Positions 1 through 8,446 of a stretch of 64,000 bases of DNA are shown in pieces. A program made the position numbers and the translations under genes. The DNA lies in the NCBI GenBank assembly GCA_947178125.1, contig CAMWXB010000007.1, forward strand, positions 34,367 to 98,366. The letters are read 5' to 3'. The DNA comes from an uncultured Lachnospiraceae bacterium (GTDB lineage Bacteria; Bacillota; Clostridia; Lachnospirales; Lachnospiraceae). Within the stretch, counting starts at the first letter, position 1, and every line of letters starts with the position of its first letter. The notes under the pieces are model-generated. The model was not told where the DNA came from. It did no database searches and saw only the letters and a program-made list of their open reading frames with translations.

Positions 1-1044
1 TTTTTCTGGACGCACTGGTTTGCCGTCATTTTGATGGCATTTTACGGAATTGTTGATTTGGTGCTCGTCATTTTGAAAAAGATATCATGGAAGCAGCTGT
101 TTTCTTATGTACCAGGGTGCCTGATCTATTTCCCGTGGCTCTTTCTATCCTTCTATTTTAAGAGCTGGGGACTGGAAGATTACTGGAGTGAAGTTCCGCA
201 ATGGAAAAATATGGTATGGACGATACTGTTTTATCTGAACGGTAATCGTGTGCTATGGTATCTGTGCCTGATCACTGGCGCCGCGCTGCTGATCTGTGCA
301 ATACGCTGGCTGCGCAGACCGTATTCGGAAGAAAAAGCCAAAGTAATGCTGAAAGCATTCTGTGTCGCGGCGATAGGCTGGCTGATCGGCCTCGTTTTTA
401 TCGTCGGACGTTATCTGGCGCCGAGCAGCAGTCTGTATGTTGAACGTTATTTTACAGTGATTCAGCCGCATATCCTGATTGTTACAACGCTGGGACTTGA
501 TGTTGTTCTGGATTGGGCGGACAGGATAAGAAGTGGTGAAGTGAAATTTGGAACTGTGCCGAACAGGGCATGGATTTCTAAGGCGGCAGCATGGGCAGTC
601 CGAACTGCGGTCATAGCATTGCTGGTGATTTCTTTTGCGATCTGTTACCGGAATGAATATGTGGCGATCAGAAAGCCCTTTGAGCCGTACCGGGAAGCGG
701 CGGAATATCTGGTCGAAGAGAAGGGAATCTGGGATGAAAAATCGCTGTTTATGGGCTCTAACAGATTTTGTATGCTGGACGGTTTCATCCATTATTATTT
801 TGAAAAAAGAGGTTATGAACCGCCGGCGAACATTACGGGAAGCATGGTCCTGAGCGAGCAGGAAAGTAGATTTTATGGCGATTATACGCAGTTTTCAGAA
901 GAGGAACTGCTTTCTTATGAAAGGATTTATTGCCTGACGATTCATATGGGTACGGATGAGGAACTGCTTCAGTTCTTAGAAATGCACTATCAGCTTACGG
1001 AAGAAGGGAATGCGTATGGAATTATGATTTGGGTGAAGCGCTAA
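1..1044 (+). CDS. Membrane glycosyltransferase-like protein, C-terminal part (5' end outside window)
   Basis: The frame is open from the first base, so the gene begins upstream and only about 347 residues are seen. They hold several hydrophobic segments: residues about 4-25, 35-55, 70-100, 120-140 and 195-215. A soluble tail of about 130 residues follows. The alternation of membrane segments and the tail after the last one resemble the C-terminal half of GT39/ArnT-like lipid-linked sugar transferases. The diagnostic N-terminal acidic loop is outside the window, so the assignment is tentative. No terminator was seen after the stop. A short GC hairpin lies around 1091-1110 before the next gene. 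Confidence 0.6.
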   Translation, partial: FFWTHWFAVILMAFYGIVDLVLVILKKISWKQLFSYVPGCLIYFPWLFLSFYFKSWGLEDYWSEVPQWKNMVWTILFYLNGNRVLWYLCLITGAALLICAIRWLRRPYSEEKAKVMLKAFCVAAIGWLIGLVFIVGRYLAPSSSLYVERYFTVIQPHILIVTTLGLDVVLDWADRIRSGEVKFGTVPNRAWISKAAAWAVRTAVIALLVISFAICYRNEYVAIRKPFEPYREAAEYLVEEKGIWDEKSLFMGSNRFCMLDGFIHYYFEKRGYEPPANITGSMVLSEQESRFYGDYTQFSEEELLSYERIYCLTIHMGTDEELLQFLEMHYQLTEEGNAYGIMIWVKR

Positions 1045-1145
1045 AGCAAAACCCCATAAATGCCGATATATATACAAACAGTCAAACAAACGGTAAACGG
1101 AGTTACCGGGGAACGGCATAAAAGAGCATCAGGGAGGATGATCAT

Positions 1146-1964
1146 ATGGGTATGATAATCGGCGGCAGATATAAGACGGTGACAACATCCGTAGAATTGA
1201 AAAATAAGGATGGTTCATCGGCAGGAACGCTTACGATCAGCAAAGTAGTCAAGAGTGGCAAGAAAAAACGTCTCGGCTATAATTTCAAAAAAGTTTCAGC
1301 GCGTATTATGACGGCTAAGACATCTGTCTTTGCGGGAAAAGCAGTACGGGAAGCGCGCAGTTCGGTCGTTTCGCTTCTGATGAAGCAGATGAGCGGTGAT
1401 TATGATGACCGGGAAATTGACAGTGCACTCGAACATGCGCGGAAGATGGAACGCATTGCGAAGAAGCGCAGAAAGCACATGGAGGAAGAGGAAAGGGCCA
1501 AACAAACAGGTTCCGCCATGGTAGAAGAGGAAGTCGAGACTGCCGAAGAAGAAGAGAAAACGGAAGAAAAGAAACAGACGCAGGAGAACGAACAAAGACT
1601 GGACGAGATGGCCCGGGAATTAGAGCGGATGATGAAAGAATCCGAGCAGGCGCTGAAAGAGCTTGCACAGGAATTAACGGATGCTTCCTATGAGGATATG
1701 GACCCGAAACAGCTCGAAAATATGAAAAGAAGGCACAGGGCGCAGGAACTTAAGGAAATCATGGAAGCTGATCTGAAATATCTGAAGGCCCTGTTCGATA
1801 GATTATCGAGGGAAAAGCAGGAGAGTATGAGCGGTCTTTCTTCATGGGACGATTCCAGTGCGCCGAGCGGTGTTTCTTTGGAGATTGGCGGTGTGGAAGT
1901 GCCTGTGCAAACATCTGAGGCTCCCGTTTCTGCAGAAGGTGCCAGCGTGGATGTGACAGTATAG
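1146..1964 (+). CDS. Hypothetical coiled-coil protein
   Basis: The product is 272 residues and was not recognised. The ATG at 1146 follows a strong AGGGAGG site with about 8 nt spacing. The first 60 residues look beta-rich and basic (KKKR near residue 40). Residues about 90-220 are almost entirely charged, rich in Glu, Lys, Arg and Met, with heptad-like spacing that predicts a long coiled coil. The tail is Ser/Pro/Val-rich. There is no signal peptide or membrane segment, so it is probably cytoplasmic. It ends 13 nt before the response regulator at 1978 and may share its transcript. Function is unknown. Confidence 0.75.
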   Translation: MGMIIGGRYKTVTTSVELKNKDGSSAGTLTISKVVKSGKKKRLGYNFKKVSARIMTAKTSVFAGKAVREARSSVVSLLMKQMSGDYDDREIDSALEHARKMERIAKKRRKHMEEEERAKQTGSAMVEEEVETAEEEEKTEEKKQTQENEQRLDEMARELERMMKESEQALKELAQELTDASYEDMDPKQLENMKRRHRAQELKEIMEADLKYLKALFDRLSREKQESMSGLSSWDDSSAPSGVSLEIGGVEVPVQTSEAPVSAEGASVDVTV

Positions 1965-1977
1965 GGAAGAGGCCCGC

Positions 1978-2640
1978 ATGAATACAATTTTGGTAGTGGA
2001 TGATGATGTTTATATAGGGGATATGCTGGAAGAGGTGCTGCACAAGGAAGGATACGGCGTGCTTCGCGCCTATTCCGGCTCCGAAGCGCTGCTTCTTCTT
2101 TCTTCCGGCAGGCCGGATCTTGTGCTGTTAGATTTGATGCTGCCCGGACTGAACGGGGAAGAAGTGCTGGCAGCCATTCAGGGGATTCCCGTGATCGTTG
2201 TCAGCGCCAGAGCGGAAGCGGAGGACAAGGTGTCTCTTTTGCTGGGTGGCGCGGCGGACTATGTGACAAAACCCTTTGATATGAAGGAACTGCTCGCGCG
2301 CATTGCAGTACAATTTAGAAAAACAACTGTTATTGAAGAGAAAACCCGACTGCATGTTGACGATATTGTGTTGGATATGGAGGCGCACAGTGTTACTGTC
2401 AACGACAGGGCAGTAAAAGTGACGAGGACAGAGTATGCCATTTTGCGGCTGCTCATGCGAAATCCTGAGCAGGTCATTCCCAAATCGGTGATTTTGGAGA
2501 AAATCAGCGGGGATACGCCGGACTGTGTGGAAAGTTCTCTGAAAGTGCATATCAGCAATCTGCGGAAAAAGCTGCGGGAAGCCGGCGGCAAAGACTATAT
2601 TGAGTCCGTTTGGGGAATCGGATTCAAAATGAAAACATGA
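1978..2640 (+). CDS. OmpR/PhoB-family response regulator
   Basis: This 220-residue two-domain regulator has a receiver domain at residues 1-110. It shows the acidic pocket VVDDD (residues 6-10), a phosphoacceptor Asp at about 52 in LLDLMLPG, the switch Ser in VSA, and Lys about 98 in TKPF. A winged-helix DNA-binding domain fills residues about 125-218. A receptor-linked kinase lies three genes downstream (4606), with an ABC transporter between, the usual layout of an antimicrobial-sensing or export cassette. Four TTAAC-like boxes just after its stop probably form its binding site. The inducing signal cannot be read from sequence. Confidence 0.93.
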   Translation: MNTILVVDDDVYIGDMLEEVLHKEGYGVLRAYSGSEALLLLSSGRPDLVLLDLMLPGLNGEEVLAAIQGIPVIVVSARAEAEDKVSLLLGGAADYVTKPFDMKELLARIAVQFRKTTVIEEKTRLHVDDIVLDMEAHSVTVNDRAVKVTRTEYAILRLLMRNPEQVIPKSVILEKISGDTPDCVESSLKVHISNLRKKLREAGGKDYIESVWGIGFKMKT

Positions 2641-2659
2641 TTTTATGATTTGATAAATC

Positions 2660-2700
2660 TTAACCATTTCTTAATCTTTCTCTTAACTATTTTCTTAACC
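2660..2700 (+). promoter_or_regulatory. Four TTAAC-type direct repeats, putative response-regulator operator
   Basis: TTAACC (2660), TTAATC (2671), TTAACT (2683) and TTAACC (2695) recur every 11-12 bases, one helical turn apart, between the regulator gene and the ABC ATPase gene. PhoB/OmpR-type regulators bind direct repeats with this spacing. A possible -10 element (TATCAT) follows at about 2710. I infer that the regulator at 1978 activates the transporter from here. Confidence 0.6.
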
Positions 2701-2758
2701 TTTATCCTGTATCATTAGAAAAGTTGAAAGAAAAGCATTTTCAACGATTGAATCTGAG

Positions 2759-2776
2759 TGTCTGCTGAAGCAGACA
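2759..2776. repeat. 18-bp palindromic hairpin, copy 1
   Basis: TGTCTGCTGAAGCAGACA is a perfect 8-bp stem with a 2-nt centre, preceded by GAG. The same 21 bases, including GAG, recur at 3718-3738 before the next gene. It lies in the 5' leader of the ABC ATPase, about 37 nt before the start codon. There is no T-run, so it is not a classical terminator. Confidence 0.85.
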
Positions 2777-2813
2777 AATAGGTGTAAAAATAAAAAAAAG
2801 GAGTGGTTACTGA

Positions 2814-3719
2814 ATGGAGTATGTTTTGACAGCCAATGCTTTGTGCAAGCAGTATAAACATTTCAAGGCGTTGAACAATTTTTCCATGCATGTTCCAAAG
2901 GGGGCAGTTTATGGCTTCGTGGGCAGAAATGGAGCGGGCAAGACGACATTGATCAGGCTGGTATGCGGCCTGCAGTATGCGACATCGGGCGACTATACGC
3001 TCTATGGTGTGAACAGTGCGCAGAAAGAGATTACGGCATCCCGGAGAAGAATGGGGGCTATCGTGGAGAGCCCGTCAATTTATCTGGATATGACGGCGGA
3101 GGAAAATCTGCGGGCGCAGTATCGGGTCCTCGGACTGCCTTCCCGGGACGGCATATCGGAACTTTTGGAACTGGTCGGGCTGGAAAATACGGGAAGAAAG
3201 AAAGCGAAAGATTTTTCATTGGGAATGCGCCAGCGGCTCGGCATTGCAATTGCGTTGGCGGGAGACCCGGATTTCCTGCTTTTGGATGAACCGATTAACG
3301 GACTCGACCCACAGGGTATCATCGAAATACGGGAATTGATTCTGAAGTTGAACAGGGAGCGACAGATAACGGTGTTGATCTCCAGTCATATTCTGGATGA
3401 ACTGTCGCGGCTGGCGACCCACTATGGTTTTATCGACAACGGTCGTATGGTAAAAGAAATCAGCGCACAGGAGCTGGAAGCAGCCTGCAGAAAATGCGTT
3501 CATCTGGAAGTCTCCGACAGCCGGATACTCGCACGCGTGCTGGATGAACTGCGGATGGAGTATACCGTTCTTTCCGACACGCAGGCGGATGTTTTTGCAA
3601 AGATCAATATTACGGAACTGACGCTCGCGCTGGCGAAACAGAACTGCAGTGTGCTTTCCATACAGGAAAAGGACGAAAGTCTGGAAAGCTATTATATCAA
3701 TCTGGTAGGAGCAAATTGA
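2814..3719 (+). CDS. ABC transporter ATP-binding protein
   Basis: The 301-residue ATPase has Walker A GRNGAGKTT (residues about 38-46), a signature motif in FSLGMRQRLGIA (about 138-149), Walker B FLLLDEP (about 157-163) and a switch His in SSHILDEL. An extension of about 80 residues follows the nucleotide-binding domain, as in ABC-2/lantibiotic-immunity-type ATPases. The start follows AAAAGGAG. It sits directly upstream of a small ABC-2-like permease and a kinase, so it probably powers export of, or resistance to, a peptide or drug. The substrate is unknown. Confidence 0.93.
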   Translation: MEYVLTANALCKQYKHFKALNNFSMHVPKGAVYGFVGRNGAGKTTLIRLVCGLQYATSGDYTLYGVNSAQKEITASRRRMGAIVESPSIYLDMTAEENLRAQYRVLGLPSRDGISELLELVGLENTGRKKAKDFSLGMRQRLGIAIALAGDPDFLLLDEPINGLDPQGIIEIRELILKLNRERQITVLISSHILDELSRLATHYGFIDNGRMVKEISAQELEAACRKCVHLEVSDSRILARVLDELRMEYTVLSDTQADVFAKINITELTLALAKQNCSVLSIQEKDESLESYYINLVGAN

Positions 3720-3720
3720 G

Positions 3721-3738
3721 TGTCTGCTGAAGCAGACA
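3721..3738. repeat. 18-bp palindromic hairpin, copy 2
   Basis: This is identical to the palindrome at 2759-2776 and lies between the ATPase stop (3719) and the permease start. The exact repeat in front of both transporter genes suggests an RNA processing or stability site, or a protein binding site, rather than chance. Confidence 0.85.
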
Positions 3739-3751
3739 GATGGGAGTAGAT

Positions 3752-4591
3752 ATGAGCAAACTGATTTATGCGAATCTGGTAAGGATGATCAGGAGTAAGG
3801 TTTTCTGGGTCTCGGAGATTTTCCTGACAGGTTATAGTATTTTTGTATATGCAATGGGGATGATCAATGTCAGAAATGGCAGTATGATGATTAATCACGG
3901 ATGGACGGTTTATTTTTTCAATGAAATGCTTTTTATCCATGTTGTCATGGCTGTTTTCATTCCCTTTTTCATCGGGGTGGAATACAGCGACGGCACGATT
4001 CGGAATAAGATTGCGGTCGGCCATACGAGGATAGATATCTATCTGGCTAATGTGATCGTATGTTATGCGGCGGGCCTTCTGCAGTTTATTACCTATTCTG
4101 TCGTTTCTGCGCTTTCGGCCCTGTTTTTTGTCGGCCCATGTGCGTTGACGTCGATGGGGCAGATTCCGTGGCGTATCGGCTGCAGTCTGTTCATTATTCT
4201 GGCCTATACGGCAGCATTTTCCCTGATTGCCATGCTGGATGCCAATAAGGCAAGGGCGGTCGTGATCGAACTTGTGCTAGCGTTTGTCTTTGTGATGCTG
4301 GTGACGCAGATTTACAGCGATCTGCAGGAACCGGAATTGACGAACAGAGTCGTTATGTCGGAAACGGGGGAAATGGTCCTCGAAGAAAATATTCCAAACA
4401 GCAAATATGTCAGCGGAACAAAAAGAGTCGTCTATGAGTGGATTGACGCGTTTCTGCCTGAAGATCAGGCGATGTATGTGATCGACTCGGAAACGGTCTT
4501 TTCCATGAAGGCGCCGCTGTGCCTGCTTGGAGAATCGGTGGTGCTGGTTGCGGCGGGAGCTTATCTGTTTCGGCGGAAAGATATAAAGTAG
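3752..4591 (+). CDS. ABC-2-type transporter permease
   Basis: The protein is 279 residues with about six hydrophobic segments: residues about 18-38, 55-78, 98-128, 135-150, 160-185 and 250-270. An external loop of about 70 residues precedes the last one. The ATG at 3752 is chosen because GGGAG ends five bases before it; an in-frame ATG at 3740 has no ribosome binding site. It pairs with the ATPase at 2814. The sequence resembles small ABC-2 permeases of the bacitracin/lantibiotic export type. The tail ends in a basic RRKD motif typical of a cytoplasmic end. Confidence 0.88.
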   Translation: MSKLIYANLVRMIRSKVFWVSEIFLTGYSIFVYAMGMINVRNGSMMINHGWTVYFFNEMLFIHVVMAVFIPFFIGVEYSDGTIRNKIAVGHTRIDIYLANVIVCYAAGLLQFITYSVVSALSALFFVGPCALTSMGQIPWRIGCSLFIILAYTAAFSLIAMLDANKARAVVIELVLAFVFVMLVTQIYSDLQEPELTNRVVMSETGEMVLEENIPNSKYVSGTKRVVYEWIDAFLPEDQAMYVIDSETVFSMKAPLCLLGESVVLVAAGAYLFRRKDIK

Positions 4592-4605
4592 CGGGGAGAG
4601 AGAAG

Positions 4606-5523
4606 ATGGGAAGTATATCATGGCTCATGTGGGGAGTGGTGGTGTGTCTGGCGTGCATAGTTGCGGCTTTGTCCGTAAAAGTCTGCTTGCTGCGGAAGGC
4701 GGCGGTGGAACTCAGGGAGGGAATCGGGCGGATTCTCGAGACAGAGACGAATACGCTGCTTACGATATCGAGCCATGACGGGGAGATGAAAAGGCTGGCA
4801 GCGGTGTTGAATGTGGAACTTCGTAAACTTCGCGGGCAGCGGCAGCGGTACGGGCAGGGGGATTTGAAACTCAAAGAGGCGGTCGCCAATATTTCCCATG
4901 ATATCAGGACGCCGCTGACCGCGCTCTGTGGTTATCTGGATTTGACCAAACAGCAGCTTGCGCAGATGCCGGTGCAGGAAGATACGGAAACACTGCGGCG
5001 TTACCTCGGGATTATGGAAAACCGCACGGAAGTCTTGACGCAGCTGACGGAAGAACTTTTCCGGTATACGGTCGTGATGTATGAAATATCAGATGTTATT
5101 TACGAAGAGGTCATATTGAATCATTTATTGGAAGAAAGTATTTCCATCTATTATGGCGCCTTAAAAGAAAATAAAATCACGCCAGTTATAAATATGCCCG
5201 AAAAGCTTGTTAAATCTAAATTAAACAAATATTTTTTGCCCAGAATCATCGGAAATATCATTGGAAACGCCATTAAATACAGCGATGGAGATTTGCATAT
5301 TACGTTGTCCGAAAGAGGAGAAATGATATTTTCCAATCATGCGTCCGGTCTGGATGAAGTACAGGCCGAAAAATTGTTTGACCGTTTCTATACGGTACAC
5401 ACAGGCCGGAAATCTACCGGGCTTGGTCTGTCTATTGCAAAGCAGCTGACCGAACAGATGGGCGGTGCGATTGATGCCGGTTATCGGGACGGGATACTGT
5501 CAATTTCTCTCTTTTTCCAATAA
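4606..5523 (+). CDS. Sensor histidine kinase
   Basis: The kinase is 305 residues and starts at the ATG after GGGGAGAGAGA. One transmembrane segment (about residues 6-28) is followed by a linker, an H-box with His about 98 in ISHDIRTPL, an N-box (NIIGNAIKYS) and a C-terminal ATP lid with TGLGLSIAKQL. There is essentially no extracellular sensing domain, so the signal is probably sensed in the membrane or through the neighbouring transporter. It completes the regulator-ATPase-permease-kinase cassette 1978-5523. A longer reading frame upstream overlaps the permease and is not favoured. Confidence 0.92.
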   Translation: MGSISWLMWGVVVCLACIVAALSVKVCLLRKAAVELREGIGRILETETNTLLTISSHDGEMKRLAAVLNVELRKLRGQRQRYGQGDLKLKEAVANISHDIRTPLTALCGYLDLTKQQLAQMPVQEDTETLRRYLGIMENRTEVLTQLTEELFRYTVVMYEISDVIYEEVILNHLLEESISIYYGALKENKITPVINMPEKLVKSKLNKYFLPRIIGNIIGNAIKYSDGDLHITLSERGEMIFSNHASGLDEVQAEKLFDRFYTVHTGRKSTGLGLSIAKQLTEQMGGAIDAGYRDGILSISLFFQ

Positions 5524-5619
5524 TTCCCGAATAAAGTAGTAAGGTATCCATTTTTGTGATAAAATATTTATAAATTCGAGAACCCTGTTAACGCTGCAAA
5601 CAAATACGAAAGGGATTAT

Positions 5620-6195
5620 ATGAGCTATTATCTGGTGGATTATGAAAATGTGAAGAAGGATGGGTTGAACGGAATCAATGAGCTGTCGAAGGAAGATACG
5701 GTCTGTATTTTTTACAGTGACAATGCGGACACGCTGACTTTTGACCTGCATAGAAGGATCAATGAGTCGGAGGCGGAAATCATTTTTCAGAAGGTTGAGG
5801 TCGGGACGAAGAATGCGCTGGATTTCCAGCTTGCGACTTATCTGGGCTATATCATCGCGGAGAGAAAAGAGCAGGAGTATCATCTCGTAACGAAAGATAA
5901 TGGTTTTAATATTCTATGCACTTACTGGGGAAAGCAGAATGTTAAAATAACGATGGTGACGGATCTGTCCGGCCGCAATATCAAGAAAGAGCAGGAAGAA
6001 CTGGGCAAAGAGGTCGATAAGCTGATCAAAGATACGCAGATAGCGGCGGCCGTAACGAAGATCATTTTACAGTATAAGACCAAGACAGGTATCAACAATG
6101 CCCTCGTAAAGCAGTATCCAAGCAAGGATAACAAGCAGGCGAGCGAGATTTATAATGCGATCAAGCCGCTGCTTGGGGATAAAAAAGGACGCTGA
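5620..6195 (+). CDS. PIN/NYN-domain-like protein (putative ribonuclease)
   Basis: The 191-residue protein begins YYLVDYENV. Acidic residues recur at the places expected for a PIN-like NYN nuclease: Asp/Glu at about 7-9, Asp about 35 in FYSDNAD, Asp about 68 in NALDFQLA, and Asp about 91 in VTKDNGF. The C-terminal 60 residues are a basic helical tail. PIN/NYN proteins cleave RNA with metal ions bound by these acids, but activity here is inferred. It has its own site (AAAGGGATT). The next gene starts 25 nt downstream. Confidence 0.7.
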   Translation: MSYYLVDYENVKKDGLNGINELSKEDTVCIFYSDNADTLTFDLHRRINESEAEIIFQKVEVGTKNALDFQLATYLGYIIAERKEQEYHLVTKDNGFNILCTYWGKQNVKITMVTDLSGRNIKKEQEELGKEVDKLIKDTQIAAAVTKIILQYKTKTGINNALVKQYPSKDNKQASEIYNAIKPLLGDKKGR

Positions 6196-6219
6196 CGCAG
6201 AAGAAGGTATTTGGGGGAT

Positions 6220-6726
6220 ATGAGCAATCGGGAGAGGAATTTCAGGAAAAGAAAGTGTGTATTGGCGGCGATTTTGCCCGTGTGGCTGATTCTGGCAGCA
6301 GGCTGCGGCAGGACAGGAATACCGGATGGCAGTAACGGCAGGACAGAAATATCGGATGGCAGTAACGGTGGGACAGAAATACCGGATGACAGTAATGTCG
6401 GGACAGGAATACCGGATAGCAGTAACGGTAGGACGGGAACGCCGGAAGTCGTAGATGACGGCGTGGAGAAGCAGGAAGAACCGGCGGAAGCGGGGGAGCG
6501 GATACAGCTTGCACACGAGCTGGAAACAGAAGAAATTTTGCAGATTGATATCGGTTTTATCCCGGTAATTGTGGAAAAGGGAGACAGCCTGTGGAAGATT
6601 TCCGAACGGTATTATGGAGACGGAAAATACTGGGGACAGATTTATGAATATAATCAGTCGGTCATCGGAGAGAATCCGTCGCTGATCTATGAAGGAACGG
6701 AATTGATTTTTCCTTACATGGATTGA
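6220..6726 (+). CDS. LysM-domain lipoprotein with decapeptide repeats
   Basis: The 168-residue product has a basic start, a hydrophobic stretch and a lipobox-like LAAGC, so it is probably lipid-anchored outside the membrane. Just after the Cys come four near-identical decapeptides of the RTGIPDGSNG type, then an acidic linker. A C-terminal LysM-like domain follows: VEKGDSLWKISERYYGDG, with Asn-Pro and a hydrophobic end. LysM binds peptidoglycan glycans. The ATG at 6220 is preferred over a TTG at 6211, although AAGAAGG is 12 nt away. Confidence 0.75.
   Translation: MSNRERNFRKRKCVLAAILPVWLILAAGCGRTGIPDGSNGRTEISDGSNGGTEIPDDSNVGTGIPDSSNGRTGTPEVVDDGVEKQEEPAEAGERIQLAHELETEEILQIDIGFIPVIVEKGDSLWKISERYYGDGKYWGQIYEYNQSVIGENPSLIYEGTELIFPYMD
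6311..6430. repeat. Four tandem 30-bp repeats inside the LysM lipoprotein gene
   Basis: Units begin at 6311, 6341, 6371 and 6401, each starting GGACAG and carrying a GGATRRCAGTAA core. A degenerate fifth begins at 6431. The unit is a multiple of three, so copy-number change would lengthen or shorten the linker without breaking the frame. Confidence 0.92.
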
Positions 6727-6731
6727 CGAAG

Positions 6732-7766
6732 TCAATAGACAGCTTCCACATCCGTGATCGTATTATCCGTGACCTGAAAACGCCATATGGAATGGCCGGG
6801 CAGCCGGTGCTCTGTTAAATACCATGCGTTATCTATATGAGTCATATAATAAGGCGTCCCACCGCCGATAAAATTTTCATAGACATCTTCATAATCGCCA
6901 TCCATCAGGCCGGAAAGATTCCGGGTACGGATGATGGTCGCATAATCCTGATTTCCGGTCATATCGGTCGAAATGGTTATGTAGAAATAGTCCTGAATCG
7001 GCGTAAGCTGTATCATGCCCGCCATCGTATCCGGCACAGGCCAGGTGTCCAGAATCTTAAAGGTATCCAGTTTGGCCTTAATAATGCTGGAATTGCCCGA
7101 TACGAAGTAAATGACATCATCCTGAATGGTAAAAGAGCGGACATAGACGTTGTCCAGTTCGTCTATTTTGCGGATGCCGGCCAGATACACGCGGGTATCC
7201 CCAGAGTCACGGCGGAAAAGATACATTTCCCCGCTCATGGAGCTCCATGCGTAGAAAGTATTTGTTTTTTCATCATAAACAATATAGTGCGGCCTGTTTC
7301 CGATATCGGAAAAGGTCTGTGTATGCAGGAAACGGCCGTCTTTTTTCTCAAAAATCAAAATTCTGTTATTTTCTGTATCGTCGATCAGATATACGATGCC
7401 GTCGCTGGCAAGCGTATGTCCTCTGTTGATTTCATCCGTCATAACACTCCATTGCCAGAGCGGGTCGGTCAGATTGTCATGATAAATGACCTGATCGTGA
7501 TAGCAGTCTACGAGAAAATAGGTGTCCTCTACTTTGGTAAGATAGGTTGGAACGCTTAAATCGGAGAAAGGATTCGGTTTGACTTCTTCTAATGCGGCGG
7601 CAGTCAGGGCGGCTTCGTCTACGGGTTCGGAAAGTGCCAGGCATTCAGTAACGGAATCAGCAACAGAAATTGTATGCCTGCGGTAAATGAAAAAGGCCGC
7701 AATCGCAACGGCGGCGAGGATGACAATAAAAGAGATGCAATAATGGCGAAATGTGCTTTTGTTCAT
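6732..7766 (-). CDS. Membrane-anchored beta-propeller-like protein, function unknown
   Basis: The protein is 344 residues. The start chosen is the ATG following AGGAGG on the reverse strand. A longer frame to 7928 would translate the family 1 repeat and is rejected. An N-terminal transmembrane segment (about residues 12-30) is followed by an extracellular region with repeated beta blades, such as DGIVYLIDDTENNRILIF, that resemble a YVTN/NHL-type propeller. No catalytic motif was recognised. It converges on the LysM lipoprotein, with five bases between the stops, and is divergent from the gene at 8047. Confidence 0.75.
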   Translation of the reverse strand: MNKSTFRHYCISFIVILAAVAIAAFFIYRRHTISVADSVTECLALSEPVDEAALTAAALEEVKPNPFSDLSVPTYLTKVEDTYFLVDCYHDQVIYHDNLTDPLWQWSVMTDEINRGHTLASDGIVYLIDDTENNRILIFEKKDGRFLHTQTFSDIGNRPHYIVYDEKTNTFYAWSSMSGEMYLFRRDSGDTRVYLAGIRKIDELDNVYVRSFTIQDDVIYFVSGNSSIIKAKLDTFKILDTWPVPDTMAGMIQLTPIQDYFYITISTDMTGNQDYATIIRTRNLSGLMDGDYEDVYENFIGGGTPYYMTHIDNAWYLTEHRLPGHSIWRFQVTDNTITDVEAVY

Positions 7767-7839
7767 AGTGGGTTTCCTCCTATCTGGTATGATAACATGA
7801 TTTTGGGGTGGTGGGAAGGAGAGAAAATGGAGTTGTGGC

Positions 7840-8002
7840 TTTTGGACGGCCGGGCGGTGCATAGTTCCTTTGGCGGCACGCTTTCGCTCCGCGAGAAATC
7901 GTAGCGGCACTAAGTTCAAAAGCCACAAGACGGCTTTTTCGCTAAGTGCCGACGTTTCTCAAGGGCCTTCGCAGGAACTATGCACCGCCCGGCCGCCCAA
8001 AA
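7840..8002. repeat. Family 1 palindromic element, copy 1
   Basis: Arms at 7840-7868 and 7974-8002 are 29-bp inverted repeats with one mismatch. They enclose a 105-nt core that contains CGGCACTAAG/CTAAGTGCCG and GAGAAA/TTTCTC stems. The core is shared with copies at 23168 and 25497 (reversed), while the arms differ. It lies between the divergent starts at 7766 and 8047. Outer flanks read TTTT on the left and AAAA on the right, so it is not a normal terminator. Confidence 0.93.
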
Positions 8003-8046
8003 AAACACAACGAATAAATATAATAAGAGAAAGAAGGGATATGGAT

Positions 8047-8388
8047 ATGGAAGTTGAAGTTTTAAAAATAATGATAACAATTCTTTTATTACTGTTGATA
8101 CTGCTCCTTGGAGCGATGCTTTATGCGGGGATTTATCGGATGGCGCGTGTTTATAACTGGAACGGGAAGCGGTATTGCTATTTGGGGTATGTGCCGATTC
8201 GCAGGGAGAACGGGAATTTTGTTGTCAGGATTGGAGAGCGTATGGTGGATTTGTCCCGTACGACAGCATATCGAATCTGTCCGGGCAAAGCTTTTTGCCG
8301 GAAAAACAGGTATCGTGCATTGGTCGTATATGCGGAGGGGGAGAGGAGTTATCTGGTCATAGACGGTAATGTGCTGGACTTTTCCTGA
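8047..8388 (+). CDS. Small membrane protein, unknown
   Basis: The 113-residue product has one strongly hydrophobic N-terminal helix (residues about 8-32), followed by a basic soluble domain of about 80 residues with Tyr/Arg-rich beta-like segments. The ATG at 8047 has AAGAAGGG at about 8 nt; an ATG at 8041 is too close to it. No family was recognised. The gene is followed by a bidirectional terminator. Confidence 0.7.
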   Translation: MEVEVLKIMITILLLLLILLLGAMLYAGIYRMARVYNWNGKRYCYLGYVPIRRENGNFVVRIGERMVDLSRTTAYRICPGKAFCRKNRYRALVVYAEGERSYLVIDGNVLDFS

Positions 8389-8407
8389 ACCGGTCATAAA
8401 GCATTTT

Positions 8408-8441
8408 AAAAGCCTCTTATGACATGCCATAAGGGGCTTTT
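8408..8441. terminator. Bidirectional rho-independent terminator
   Basis: AAAAGCCTCTTATG (8408-8421) pairs with CATAAGGGGCTTTT (8428-8441), with one G-T wobble and a 6-nt loop. It lies between the convergent genes ending at 8388 (+) and 8447 (-) and has a U-run in either direction. Confidence 0.9.
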
Positions 8442-8446
8442 GCCTG

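Noticed and set aside
6067..6735. 222-codon reverse-strand open frame
   Set aside because: Antisense to the PIN-like and LysM genes; its Cys/Tyr/Arg repeats are the shadow of the 30-bp tandem repeat.
7767..7928. N-terminal extension of the beta-propeller-like protein to 7928
   Set aside because: The extra 54 codons run through the family 1 palindrome, and the ATG at 7766 has an AGGAGG site.
7840..8002. Family 1 element as a bidirectional terminator
   Set aside because: A-runs follow the stem in both directions instead of T-runs, and the core is far larger than a terminator loop.
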